In this document: in pieces, positions 55,820 through 63,964 of the stretch
How the letters are laid out: each line of letters opens with the position of its first letter
Position numbering within the stretch: position 1 is the stretch's first letter
Notes under the pieces: generated by a model
Told to the model about the DNA's origin: nothing
What the model saw: the letters and a program-made list of their open reading frames with translations, nothing else
Databases searched by the model: none
Assembly (NCBI GenBank): GCA_963802375.1
Contig: CAWDIJ010000009.1
Coordinates: 142,837-206,836, forward strand
DNA: 64,000 nt
Direction of reading: 5' to 3'
DNA from: JACDAN01 sp963802375
Lineage (GTDB): Bacteria; Actinomycetota; Thermoleophilia; Gaiellales; Gaiellaceae
Position numbers and translations under genes: made by a program

Positions 55820-58800
55820 TCAAGTGACCGCGGCTTCGCCCAGGAGCGCCTTCACCTCGCCGAAGAACGCCGGTGTGGGGCTGACCCGGTAGCCCTCGCC
55901 GAGCTCGAGCACCTTCGGCCCCAGGGAGGTGTCGACGTTCATGATCACGGGCGCCTCGCCGGGGAAGTCCTTCATCAGCAGCTGCAGGTCCTGGAGCAGT
56001 CCGGCGGGCGCCTTGCGCGCATCCACTCGCAGCCGCACCTCGCTGAAAACGTGGGCCGCGGCGAACGCGGTCACCTCCATCGCGATCAGCTTCGTCTCGC
56101 CCAACTGCTTGTGGTCGACGCGGCTTTTCACGACCAGGATTGCGTCCGGCAGCAACAACTCCTGCGACGCCGCGTAGACGGAGTTGAAGACGACCACCTC
56201 AGCGCTACCCGTGATGTCGTCGAGCTGGACGAAGACCATCGGGTCGCCCTTCCGGGTCGTCACCTGCTTCAGCGCCCCGACCATGCCGCCAACGGTGACG
56301 ATCTCGCCGTCCCTCCGCGCCGCGACATCCGACAGCCGGCAGTCCGTCTTCCGCGCCAGCTGCTCCTTCACGCCTTCGAGCGGATGCTCGGAGACGTACA
56401 GCCCGAGCGACTCCTTCTCGAGGGCCAGCAGCTCGGACTTCTCGAACTCCCCCAGCGGGATCTCCGGATGGACCTTCGGCGGCGCCGCGTCGTCGCCGCT
56501 GCCGAGGTCGAAGATCGAGCCCTGGCCGAGCAGCCGGTCGGCCTGCTCGCGCCCGCCCCAGGCCAAAGCGTGGTCGATAACCGCGAGCATCCCGCGCCGC
56601 GGCGCCCCGGTCGAGTCGAGCGCGCCGCACTTGACCAGCGCCTCGAGCGCCCGCTTGTTCACGACCGTCGGATCGACGCGCTCCGTGAAATCCCAGAGGG
56701 AGGCAAACGAGCCCCCGCTCTCGCGCGCGGCGACAATTGCCGCCGCGGCTGCCTCCCCCACGTTCTTTACGGCATTGAGCCCGAAGCGGATCTTTCCCTC
56801 CACGACGGCGAAGTCCCGTTGGGACGAGTTGACGTCCGGCGGCTCGACCGAGATCCCCATCTCCGCACAGGCGTTCACGTAGAGCGGCACGCGGTCCTTG
56901 GTGTTCATCACGGACGAGATCAGCGCGGCCATGTACTCGCACGGATGGTTCGCCTTCAGCCAGGCCGTGCGGTACGCGATCAGGGCGTAACCGGCCGAGT
57001 GCGACTTGTTGAACGAGTAGTCCTGCGACTGCTCGGTGTCCTTCCAGAGCTGCGTCGCAACCTGGTGGGACACGCCGTTCGTGGCACAGCCCTCCAGGAA
57101 CTTGTCCTTGAGGGACGCCATCAGCGAGTGGATCTTCTTCCCGATCGCCTTCCGAAGGTCGTCCGCCTCCGCAGGTGAGAACCCGGCGAGCTGCTTGGCG
57201 ATCTCCATGTACTGCTCCTGGTAGATGCAGATGCCGTAGCTCGTCTCGGTGATCGGCTTCAGACGCTCGTCGATGTACGCGATCGGCTCCTGGCCGTTCT
57301 TCCGCTTCGCGTACGACGGGATGTAGCCCATCGGCCCGGGCCGATAGAGCGCGACGAGTGCGATCAGGTCCTCGAACTCCGTCGGCTTGACCTGCCGCAG
57401 CGCCTCGCGCATCCCCGAGGACTCGAACTGGAAGACGCCCATCGCGTCGCCCTTCGCGAGCATCGCGTACGTCTTCTTGTCGTCCAGCGGGATCTTCTCG
57501 TTCGAGAGCCCGCCCACCAGCCGGTACGTCTTGTCGATCACGTCCAGGTTGCGCAGGCCGAGAAAGTCCATCTTCAGGAGGCCGAGCGCCTCGACGTCCC
57601 ACATCCCGAACTGCGTCACGACCTCCTGGTCGGAGCCTTTCTGCTGGAGCGGGACGTACTCGACGAGCGGGCGGTCCCCGATGACGACGCCGGCGGCGTG
57701 GATCGAGTCGTTGCGGACGAGGCCCTCGAGCGGCTTCGCGAGGTCGACGATCTCGCGCACCTGCGGGTCGGAGTCGTATGCGGTCTTGAGCTCGGCGCCC
57801 GGCTTCAGCGAGTCCTCGAGGTAGACCTTCGGGCCTTCCGGGATCATCTTCGCGATCCGGTCGACCTGGCCGTACGGGACCTCGAGCACGCGGCCGGCGT
57901 CTCTCACCGCGGCCCGGGCGAGCATCGTGCCGAACGTGATGATCTGCGCGACCCGGTCGCGGCCGTACTTCTCCTTCACGTAGTTGATGACGCGGTCGCG
58001 GCCGGCAACGGCGAAGTCGATGTCCATGTCGGGCATGGACTTGCGACCCGGGTTGAGGAAGCGCTCGAACAGGAGGTCGTGCCGAATAGGGTCGACGTCC
58101 GTGATCTCGAGCGCGTAGGCGGCGATGGATCCCGCGGCCGATCCTCGACCCGGGCCGACCTGGATGCCGTTCTGCTTCGCGAAGCGGACGAAGTCCCAGA
58201 CGATCAGGAAGTAGTCCGCAAAGCCCATCTCCTTGATCGTCTTCAGCTCGAACTTGAGCCGATCCTGGAGCTCCGGCGTGACCGTTCCGTAGCGCTTCTG
58301 CAGGCCTTTCTCGCAGAGCTCGGCGAGGTAGTCGAAGGCGTCGCGGTCGTCCGGCGTCGGGAACTTCGGGAGGCGGATCTCGCCGAGCTGGAGCTCGACG
58401 TCGAGCCGTTCGGCGATCTCGAGGCTCGTGCGAAGCGCCTGCGGGTAGTCCGCGAAGTCCTGGGCCATCTCGGCCGGGCTCTTGAAGTAGAACTGGTCGG
58501 TGTCGAACTTCCAGCGGCTCGGGTTCTTCAGCGAGTCGCCGGACTGGATGCAGAGCAGCGCCTCGTGGGCCCGCGCGTCCTCGTGGCGGAGGTAGTGGAC
58601 GTCGCCCGTTGCGACGAGCGCCAGACCGGACTGCTCGGCGAGCTGCGCGAGTGACGGGTTGATCCGCGCCTGCTCGGCGAGGCCTGCGTTCTGGATCTCG
58701 ACGTAGACGTTGTCGCGGCCGAAGACCTGCGTCAGGCGGTCGAGGTCGGAAGCGGCGTCCTTGGGGCGGCTCTCCTCGAGCGCGCGAGAGACGCGGCCCG

Positions 58801-59206
58801 AGAGGCAGCCGGAGAGCGCGACGAGCCCCTTCGCATGAGACTCCAGATGGCTCCAGTCGACCCGCGGCTTGTAGTAGTAGCCCTCGAGGTAGCCGGCCGA
58901 AGCGAGCTTGATCAGGTTCCCGTAGCCCTCGTTCGACTCGGCAAGGAGCGTCAGGTGCGCGTAACCCTTCTCCTGCTTGGACGAGTCGTCGCAGACATAG
59001 ACCTCGCAGCCGATGAGCGGCTTGACGCCCTGCTTCCCGGCATGCTGGTAGAGCTGGACGGCGCCGGCGAGGGAGCCGTGGTCGGTGAGCGCCACAGCGG
59101 GCATCTCGAGCTCGGCAGCGCGGGCGGCGAGGTCCGGGATCCGGCAGGCCCCGTCGAGGATCGAGAACTCGGAGTGGACGTGGAGGTGGACGAACTCGGC
59201 AGCCAA
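55820..59206 (-). CDS. dnaE: DNA polymerase III alpha subunit
   Basis: Replicative C-family polymerase, 1128 residues. PHP domain at the N-terminus (FVHLHVHSEFSILDG), catalytic aspartates in PDMDIDF, GPGRGSAAGS, the HhH region and a C-terminal OB fold (DPMVFVQLDDITGSAEVVVF). The TTG at 59206 (LAAEFVHLHVHSEF) best fits where the PHP domain begins; an ATG a few bases upstream is out of frame. Only one dnaE is present in the window. Confidence 0.95.
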   Translation of the reverse strand: MAAEFVHLHVHSEFSILDGACRIPDLAARAAELEMPAVALTDHGSLAGAVQLYQHAGKQGVKPLIGCEVYVCDDSSKQEKGYAHLTLLAESNEGYGNLIKLASAGYLEGYYYKPRVDWSHLESHAKGLVALSGCLSGRVSRALEESRPKDAASDLDRLTQVFGRDNVYVEIQNAGLAEQARINPSLAQLAEQSGLALVATGDVHYLRHEDARAHEALLCIQSGDSLKNPSRWKFDTDQFYFKSPAEMAQDFADYPQALRTSLEIAERLDVELQLGEIRLPKFPTPDDRDAFDYLAELCEKGLQKRYGTVTPELQDRLKFELKTIKEMGFADYFLIVWDFVRFAKQNGIQVGPGRGSAAGSIAAYALEITDVDPIRHDLLFERFLNPGRKSMPDMDIDFAVAGRDRVINYVKEKYGRDRVAQIITFGTMLARAAVRDAGRVLEVPYGQVDRIAKMIPEGPKVYLEDSLKPGAELKTAYDSDPQVREIVDLAKPLEGLVRNDSIHAAGVVIGDRPLVEYVPLQQKGSDQEVVTQFGMWDVEALGLLKMDFLGLRNLDVIDKTYRLVGGLSNEKIPLDDKKTYAMLAKGDAMGVFQFESSGMREALRQVKPTEFEDLIALVALYRPGPMGYIPSYAKRKNGQEPIAYIDERLKPITETSYGICIYQEQYMEIAKQLAGFSPAEADDLRKAIGKKIHSLMASLKDKFLEGCATNGVSHQVATQLWKDTEQSQDYSFNKSHSAGYALIAYRTAWLKANHPCEYMAALISSVMNTKDRVPLYVNACAEMGISVEPPDVNSSQRDFAVVEGKIRFGLNAVKNVGEAAAAAIVAARESGGSFASLWDFTERVDPTVVNKRALEALVKCGALDSTGAPRRGMLAVIDHALAWGGREQADRLLGQGSIFDLGSGDDAAPPKVHPEIPLGEFEKSELLALEKESLGLYVSEHPLEGVKEQLARKTDCRLSDVAARRDGEIVTVGGMVGALKQVTTRKGDPMVFVQLDDITGSAEVVVFNSVYAASQELLLPDAILVVKSRVDHKQLGETKLIAMEVTAFAAAHVFSEVRLRVDARKAPAGLLQDLQLLMKDFPGEAPVIMNVDTSLGPKVLELGEGYRVSPTPAFFGEVKALLGEAAVT

Positions 59207-59388
59207 GGCCGAGCCATTTTGGCAGGGGAGCAAGACGTCGCCTCGTGCCTTGCTTGCCGCCGCCGCATGTGAGACAAGTCGCTCCCTTGACTGCGTCTCG
59301 GGTGATGCTGCTCCCCCGGGATCGTGCTCTCGGCGGAGGCCGCGTACGGCTCGCTGATCGACGCCCTCGAGCCCGAGAGCCTTGTTGG

Positions 59389-59571
59389 CTACGAGTGCTC
59401 GGCCTTGTCCGCGCGATGCCAGCGGATGAAGCCGCACTGCTCGCAGGAATACGCGAGCGCCTCGAGTCCGCCCTCGAGAGCCTGAAGGAGCGACCGCCCC
59501 TCAAGGAGCGTCCATTTCTCGCTACCGCACATCGGGCACTTGCGGCGCTGGTTCACCACCTGCGTTCCCAC
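59389..59571 (-). CDS. Small zinc-ribbon protein
   Basis: A 60-residue protein with two CxxC pairs (CPMCGSEKW and CEQCGFIRWH), a classic treble-clef/zinc-ribbon arrangement. GTG at 59571. Divergent from trpB2 with 23 bases between the starts. Function unknown. The 59207-59388 stretch towards dnaE holds no recognisable gene. Confidence 0.7.
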   Translation of the reverse strand: MGTQVVNQRRKCPMCGSEKWTLLEGRSLLQALEGGLEALAYSCEQCGFIRWHRADKAEHS

Positions 59572-59594
59572 TGCTCAGGAAGTATCCTCGCCCT

Positions 59595-60974
59595 ATGGCG
59601 CAGGTGAAGGCCGAGCAGACGAAGTTCCTGCTCGCCGAATCGGAGCTCCCAAGGCGCTGGTACAACATCGCCGCCGACATGCCAAATGCGGCGCAACCGG
59701 TGCTGCATCCCGGCACCGGCGAGCCCGTCGGCCCCGACGACCTCGCGCCGCTCTTCCCGATGGAACTGATCCTCCAGGAGGTCAGCGAGGAGCCCGAGGT
59801 CGCGATCCCGGACGAGATCCTCGACATCTACAGCCTCTGGCGCCCCACGCCCCTGTACCGGGCGCACCGGCTCGAGGCGGCGATCGGCACGAAGTCGCGG
59901 ATCTTCTACAAGTACGAAGGCGTCAGCCCGCCCGGGAGCCACAAGCCCAATACGGCGGTCGCGCAGGCGTACTACAACGCGAAGGAGGGCCGGACGCGGC
60001 TCTCGACCGAGACCGGCGCCGGCCAGTGGGGCTCGGCGCTCGCCTTCGCCTGCACGCTCTTCGGGCTCGAGTGCAAGGTCTACATGGTCAGGATCTCGTA
60101 CGACCAGAAGCCGTTCCGGCGCTCGCTGATCCAGGCCTGGGGCGCCGAGATCGTGGCAAGCCCGTCCGAGGACACGCAGTCCGGACGGGCCGTGCTCGAG
60201 GAGCATCCGGACTCGCCGGGCAGTCTCGGGATCGCGATCTCGGAGGCGGTCGAGGACGCAGCGCAGCGCGAGGACACCGCCTACTCACTCGGCTCTGTGC
60301 TGAACCACGTCCTCCTGCACCAGACGGTGATCGGGCAGGAGGCGATCCAACAGATGGAACAGGCTGGGGCCTTCCCGGACGTGGTGATCGGTTGCGTCGG
60401 CGGCGGCTCGAACTTCGCGGGACTCGCGTTCCCGTTCCTGCGCGAGAAGATCGCCGGCCGCGACATCGACGTCCTCGCCTGTGAGCCGGCCGCCTGCCCG
60501 ACGCTCACGCGCGGCCTCTTCGCCTACGACTTCGGCGACACGGGCAAGCTGACGCCGCTCGTCCCGATGCACACGCTCGGGCACGACTTCATCCCGGCGC
60601 CGATCCACGCCGGCGGCTTGCGCTACCACGGCGTCGCGCCGTTGATCTCCCAGCTCGTCCGCGACGGGCTCATCCGCGCCGAGGCGTACCTGCAGCGCGA
60701 CTGCTTCGCCGCCGCAGTCGAGTTCGCGCGCAGCGAGGGGATCCTCCCCGCGCCGGAGGCGTCCCACGCGATCCTCGGCGCTCTCCAGACCGCGCGTGCT
60801 GCCGACGAGGCGGGCGAGGAGAAGACGATCCTCTTCAACCTCTCCGGCCATGGCCACTTCGACATGGCCGCCTACGACAACTACTTCGGAGGCAAGCTCG
60901 AGGACGTGGCGCTCGACGAGGCCGAGATCGAGCGGGCGCTCGCCGCGATCGAAGGCCTCCCCAAACCCTCCTAG
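59595..60974 (+). CDS. TrpB-like pyridoxal enzyme (TrpB2 type tryptophan synthase beta)
   Basis: A 459-residue PLP enzyme with PPGSHKPNTAVAQAYY (Lys Schiff base), STETGAGQWGSALAFA and GCVGGGSNFAGLAFP. The N-terminal extension, the SHKPN lysine context and the extra length distinguish TrpB2 from the operon TrpB (41357). TrpB2 enzymes can make tryptophan from indole and serine without TrpA. A possible -10 (TATCCT) ends six bases before the ATG, suggesting a leaderless mRNA. Confidence 0.92.
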   Translation: MAQVKAEQTKFLLAESELPRRWYNIAADMPNAAQPVLHPGTGEPVGPDDLAPLFPMELILQEVSEEPEVAIPDEILDIYSLWRPTPLYRAHRLEAAIGTKSRIFYKYEGVSPPGSHKPNTAVAQAYYNAKEGRTRLSTETGAGQWGSALAFACTLFGLECKVYMVRISYDQKPFRRSLIQAWGAEIVASPSEDTQSGRAVLEEHPDSPGSLGIAISEAVEDAAQREDTAYSLGSVLNHVLLHQTVIGQEAIQQMEQAGAFPDVVIGCVGGGSNFAGLAFPFLREKIAGRDIDVLACEPAACPTLTRGLFAYDFGDTGKLTPLVPMHTLGHDFIPAPIHAGGLRYHGVAPLISQLVRDGLIRAEAYLQRDCFAAAVEFARSEGILPAPEASHAILGALQTARAADEAGEEKTILFNLSGHGHFDMAAYDNYFGGKLEDVALDEAEIERALAAIEGLPKPS

Positions 60975-61178
60975 CCTCTAGCTCCTGCGGATTTCGGCCG
61001 ATACATGCCTTCGTGGATCGCGAAGGTGCCCCCATGCCCGGCCTCGTGCGGCGACAGGCGTTCGCCGACGGGCCGCCCCGGTGGTACGCGCGCCGCGGCT
61101 CGGTGCTCGTCGCGGGCGACTCGAAGGTCGAGGTGCTCTCGCGGATCTGGGAACAGGACGAAGCCGCGCTCGGCGTCC

Positions 61179-61736
61179 TCAGGTCGAACCAGGCGGAAGT
61201 CCGAGGAACTCAGCAGCTTCGGCGACCGCCGGATCGCCGATCTCGAGCGGCCTGATCTCTGCGACCGACAGCGCTGGGACGCTGCGGTCGAAGAGCGTGT
61301 AGTTCGCCCACAGCGACTCGTGGATCGACCACCAGCGGATCCCGGCAGCGCCGGTGTCGCGGTAGACGGCGAGCGCCTGTGGCTGCGTGATCGCTCGGTC
61401 GCGCGTCGCGACCCGGCTCGGGCGAAGGCGGCGGCGCCGGAGCTCGGCCGGGTCGTCGAGGTCGACGAGCTCCGAGTTGTCGGGAAGCTCGAGTGCGGCG
61501 AGTGCGAGCCGCAGACGCCGCCGGACGAGCATCGGCTGGATCAGCCGCTGGCCGCGGAAGCGCGCCAGCTGCTCGACGACGCCTGAGACCTCACGGTCGG
61601 TCAGGTAGAGGCAGCCGTAGACGTCGGGGTTGTCGTGCCGGCCGTCGCCCTGGTACTCACGTGGGAACCAGAGCGGCGAGTCGGGCTGACCGGCCCGCGC
61701 GCGCTCGTTCCAGGCGAAGCAGCGGTGGAGGATCAA
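61179..61736 (-). CDS. RES-family toxin (NAD+-degrading type)
   Basis: A 185-residue RES-domain protein: HRCFAWNERARAG at the N-terminus (conserved Arg), VYGCLYLTDREVSGVVEQL (conserved Glu) and IRWWSIHESLWANYTLFD (conserved Ser). RES toxins phosphorolyse or hydrolyse NAD+ and pair with Xre/DUF2384 antitoxins, which is exactly the upstream gene here. A TTG at 61736 overlaps the antitoxin TGA (TTGA) and is the only start near the domain boundary; the frame further upstream is non-coding. Confidence 0.82.
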   Translation of the reverse strand: MILHRCFAWNERARAGQPDSPLWFPREYQGDGRHDNPDVYGCLYLTDREVSGVVEQLARFRGQRLIQPMLVRRRLRLALAALELPDNSELVDLDDPAELRRRRLRPSRVATRDRAITQPQALAVYRDTGAAGIRWWSIHESLWANYTLFDRSVPALSVAEIRPLEIGDPAVAEAAEFLGLPPGST

Positions 61737-62065
61737 GCGAACGAGTCCGCGCGCTCGGCGCGGATCGCCCGCATCAGCTCCTCCGCCCGCCCGGCTCGGA
61801 CGAGGTCGATCGGCCGACGGTCGCCGAGCAGCGGGTTGACGCCCCAAAGCCAGGATCGCGCGGCCTCCGGCTCATAGACGCGAAGCAGGTTCGACCAGAC
61901 GAGCTCGAGCAGGTCGACCTTCTCCGCGTTGAGCGGGTCGATCCCGGCACCCTTGAGCCAACGGGTCACGCGCGAGCGGCTGACGCCGAGGATCTCGGCG
62001 AGCGCCGCCTGCGAGCGGAAGTCGACGCTGAGTGCTTCGACCTTGGCTGCGGTTGCGACCGGCAT
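61733..62065 (-). CDS. Xre/MbcA/ParS-type (DUF2384) antitoxin
   Basis: A 110-residue protein: a helix-turn-helix (AALAEILGVSRSRVTRWLKG) and a C-terminal toxin-binding domain (ARSWLWGVNPLLGDRRPIDLV), the MbcA/ParS pattern. It should neutralise the RES toxin and repress its own promoter; a perfect inverted repeat lies 12 bases upstream. ATG at 62065; the frame extends to 62083. Confidence 0.85.
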   Translation of the reverse strand: MPVATAAKVEALSVDFRSQAALAEILGVSRSRVTRWLKGAGIDPLNAEKVDLLELVWSNLLRVYEPEAARSWLWGVNPLLGDRRPIDLVRAGRAEELMRAIRAERADSFA

Positions 62066-62076
62066 AGCCTCAGAGT

Positions 62077-62099
62077 AGCGCAACGGAATCTGTTGCGCT
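62077..62099 (-). promoter_or_regulatory. Operator of the RES/Xre operon
   Basis: AGCGCAAC-N7-GTTGCGCT, a perfect 8-bp inverted repeat beginning 12 bases before the antitoxin ATG. TACTCT lies between it and the ATG as a weak -10. Position and symmetry fit an autorepression site for the HTH antitoxin. Confidence 0.65.
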
Positions 62100-62172
62100 T
62101 AGACCCTGGGCTTGTTACGAGCATCGGTCTACGAAATGATCTGTCTCCTGCCAACGAACCCAGGAGGTTGCT

Positions 62173-62424
62173 GTGCCCCTCTACCTCGACGTTCACACGA
62201 TCGAAGGCGGCGTGTCCGCGAAGGACGCGGCGGATGCGCACATGAAGGATGTGGAGACCCAGGGCCCCCACGGCGTGAACTACAAGGCCTACTGGGTGGA
62301 CGAGAAAGCGGGGAAGATCTTCTGCCTCGTCGAGGCTCCGAACGAAGAAGCGGCGCATACCGTGCACCGTGAAGCTCACGGGCTCGTCGCTCAGGAGATC
62401 TACGAGGTGACGGAGGGGAGTTAG
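62173..62424 (+). CDS. DUF4242 (SCO4226-like) nickel-binding-type protein
   Basis: An 83-residue ferredoxin-fold protein: PLYLDVHTIEGGVSAKDAAD, then GVNYKAYWVDEKAGKIFCLV and APNEEAAHTVHREAHGL, matching the DUF4242 pattern; a Streptomyces member binds nickel. GTG start preceded by CAGGAGGTTGCT, a good ribosome-binding site. Role unknown. Confidence 0.85.
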   Translation: MPLYLDVHTIEGGVSAKDAADAHMKDVETQGPHGVNYKAYWVDEKAGKIFCLVEAPNEEAAHTVHREAHGLVAQEIYEVTEGS

Positions 62425-62426
62425 CG

Positions 62427-62460
62427 CTAGGCGCAGGCCGCACGAGCGGCTTTAGGTGAT
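62427..62460 (+). repeat. Short dispersed repeat, copy A
   Basis: CTAGGCGC-AGGCCGCACGAGC-GGCTTTAGGTGAT. Shares most positions with 63965-64000 and, more loosely, 62773-62809. Contains a small hairpin GCCGC-ACGA-GCGGC. Located just after the DUF4242 stop. Confidence 0.5.
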
Positions 62461-62484
62461 CCGGGCCATCGGTAGCCTCGGTTC

Positions 62485-62643
62485 ATGGCGCGCCACAAGA
62501 GCGCTCACGACGACTCGGACGACCGCCCGCCGATCTGCCCGGCCTGCGGCGTGACGCAGGGCATGGTCGTCACGGACGACGGGCCCCGCTTCGTCTGCCT
62601 GGAGTGCGGGTTCTCTGACGGGGAGGGCGCCGACGCCGACTAG
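62485..62643 (+). CDS. Small zinc-ribbon protein (52 residues)
   Basis: ATG 62485 to TAG 62643. Two CxxC knuckles (ICPACGVTQG and VCLECGFSDG) separated by 17 residues, in an acidic background, predict a zinc ribbon. Overlaps the convergent Lys-rich gene by 4 bases. Too short for many gene finders. Function unknown. Confidence 0.6.
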   Translation: MARHKSAHDDSDDRPPICPACGVTQGMVVTDDGPRFVCLECGFSDGEGADAD

Positions 62644-62759
62644 GCGGTGCCCAGACCGCCGTGCTTCTTCTTCGCCCGCTTCTCGCTCCGCTTCTCCTTC
62701 AGCGACTTCTGCGCGACCTTCTTGCCGAGCTTCTTGGGCTTGTCCGAACCTTTGGCCAT
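62640..62759 (-). CDS. Lys-rich small basic protein (39 residues)
   Basis: Starts MAKGSDKPKKLGKKVAQKSL and ends KHGGLGTA; about 40% Lys/Arg. Probably nucleic-acid- or ribosome-associated by charge, but this is inference. ATG at 62759; an upstream in-frame region is less protein-like. Confidence 0.6.
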   Translation of the reverse strand: MAKGSDKPKKLGKKVAQKSLKEKRSEKRAKKKHGGLGTA

Positions 62760-62772
62760 GGGCCTATTGTGA

Positions 62773-62809
62773 CTACGCGCCAGGTCGGACGAGCAGTTTG
62801 TAGGCGATT
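62773..62809 (+). repeat. Short dispersed repeat, copy B
   Basis: CTACGCGCCAGGTCGGACGAGCAGTTTGTAGGCGATT in two parts: CTACGCGCCAGGTCGGACGA then GCAGTTTGTAGGCGATT. The most divergent copy of the family at 62427 and 63965. Lies in the gap upstream of the Lys-rich gene. Confidence 0.4.
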
Positions 62810-62864
62810 GGGTGCAGCTCGAGGCGCTCGGCGCCGCGTCTCGCGCACCCACCCACTGCTCGTA

Positions 62865-63263
62865 CTACGGTCGCAACTCCACAAACCCGGCGGCTGAGAA
62901 GTCACCGTCGAACGCAAAGGCCTCCTTAATGCGTAGCGAGCGCATGAGCGCGAAGCTCGTGGCGTCGACGAACGAGTACTCGCGCTCGTCGTGGCGGCGC
63001 AGCCACCGCAGCGCTTCGACTTCGAGCCGTTCCTCGATGCGGACCACGGCGACCTTGCTCGTCGCCTCGAGCATCGCGAGGAACTCGACAGCAGTCCGGT
63101 GACCATCCTTCCGCCGCAGGAACGTCCAGGTTTCTCCACGCACCTGGTTCGAGGTAAGGAGTCGGTCGCCCCCGCTGCTCCGGAGGAGCTCGACCGCCTC
63201 ATCGTGATGATCGTCGTCGTTGAGTCGTAAAGCGACCCAAAACGACGTATCGACGAAGATCAA
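62865..63263 (-). CDS. vapC: VapC-type PIN-domain toxin ribonuclease
   Basis: A 132-residue PIN domain: IFVDTSFWVAL (first Asp), VRGETWTFL (Glu), SFVDATSFALM (Asp) and AFDGDFSAAGF complete the acidic metal site. TTG at 63263 overlaps the VapB TGA as TTGA and puts VDTS at the usual distance from the N-terminus; a longer upstream reading is non-coding. VapC toxins cut tRNA or rRNA. Confidence 0.88.
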   Translation of the reverse strand: MIFVDTSFWVALRLNDDDHHDEAVELLRSSGGDRLLTSNQVRGETWTFLRRKDGHRTAVEFLAMLEATSKVAVVRIEERLEVEALRWLRRHDEREYSFVDATSFALMRSLRIKEAFAFDGDFSAAGFVELRP

Positions 63264-63484
63264 CGCGGATACACGACGTCGTTGACGCTTACCGAGTCGG
63301 TCGGCGAGCCCTTGGACTTCCCGATGAAGCCCCAAATGGGATCGTCCTCGAGCGCCGGCACCGGTTCAAGATTGGCGCGAACGTAGCGCCGGATCAGCGC
63401 CGCCTTCGACGTCTCCTCTCTCCGCGCTTGCCGTTCGAGCGCCTCGTCGAGGTCTTCCTCGATCATGATTTGCAGGCGTTTCAT
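63260..63484 (-). CDS. vapB: VapB-type ribbon-helix-helix antitoxin
   Basis: A 74-residue protein: N-terminal RHH (KRLQIMIEEDLDEALERQAR, KAALIRRYVR) and a C-terminal toxin-binding tail (DDPIWGFIGKSKGSPTD). ATG at 63484; GTG 63502 in frame is possible. TATGAT, six bases upstream of the ATG, suggests a leaderless transcript and autoregulation. Confidence 0.85.
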   Translation of the reverse strand: MKRLQIMIEEDLDEALERQARREETSKAALIRRYVRANLEPVPALEDDPIWGFIGKSKGSPTDSVSVNDVVYPR

Positions 63485-63490
63485 CAGCGC

Positions 63491-63496
63491 ATCATA
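63491..63496 (-). promoter_or_regulatory. Putative -10 of vapBC
   Basis: TATGAT on the minus strand, six bases before the vapB ATG, a near-consensus -10 placed for a leaderless mRNA. It lies in the last codons of the upstream gene (63492-63905), so vapBC may have both its own promoter and read-through transcription. Confidence 0.5.
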
Positions 63497-63905
63497 CACC
63501 ACTACCTCTGATGTATACGTCAGTCGGCGGCCACGGCGTGAAGCCGAACACCGGGAGCACCGGCTCGCCGCGCACGCGAGCGGCCCGAGCCCGCTCGCTC
63601 AGCTCCTCCCCGAGCCGGTACACGACCGCCGGGACGATCTTCGCCCTGGCCCCCACGAGCTCGAGCTCGCCGATCGCCTCGTCGGCGTCCTCGTCGCCCG
63701 CCGCGCGCGCCCGCTCCAACGCCAGCCGTAGCGGACGCTCCAGTCCTTCCGCCCAGAGGACTGGAGCGAGTCGCCGAGCCTGGCCTCTCGTCTTCCGCTC
63801 GTTGCCGGCGTCGAGCTCCATCGAAACGAAGCTGAGGCACGCCAGACAGATCCCGGTAGCGTCGAGATCGAGGTCGAGGCGCGCGGCGAGGGCCATGGCG
63901 TTCAC
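63492..63905 (-). CDS. Hypothetical protein upstream of vapBC
   Basis: A 137-residue Ala/Arg/Glu-rich helical protein with TGICLACLSF near the N-terminus and FGFTPWPPTDVYIRG at the C-terminus. The CxxC could bind a metal. No family recognised. GTG at 63905 or ATG 63896. Its stop lies within the vapB promoter. Bases 63906-64000 hold only a dispersed repeat. Confidence 0.55.
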   Translation of the reverse strand: MNAMALAARLDLDLDATGICLACLSFVSMELDAGNERKTRGQARRLAPVLWAEGLERPLRLALERARAAGDEDADEAIGELELVGARAKIVPAVVYRLGEELSERARAARVRGEPVLPVFGFTPWPPTDVYIRGSGV

Positions 63906-63964
63906 AGCCCCATGAAGCCAGAAGAAGGCGCGCGTGTCTGTGCCGGCTCTGTGCCGAAAGTGCG

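Noticed and set aside
56205..59504. 1099-residue minus-strand frame over dnaE
   Set aside because: Alternate-frame shadow of dnaE; the polymerase motifs are all in the other frame.
61013..61255. 80-residue plus-strand frame upstream of the RES gene
   Set aside because: Its second half is antisense to the RES toxin and no start signal or family is visible. The segment around FADGPPRWYARRGSVLVAGD looks protein-like and might be a remnant, but support is too weak.
61179..63905. Dedicated anti-phage defence system
   Set aside because: Only RES/Xre and VapBC modules and small orphan proteins are present; no nuclease, helicase, CBASS, CRISPR or restriction genes.
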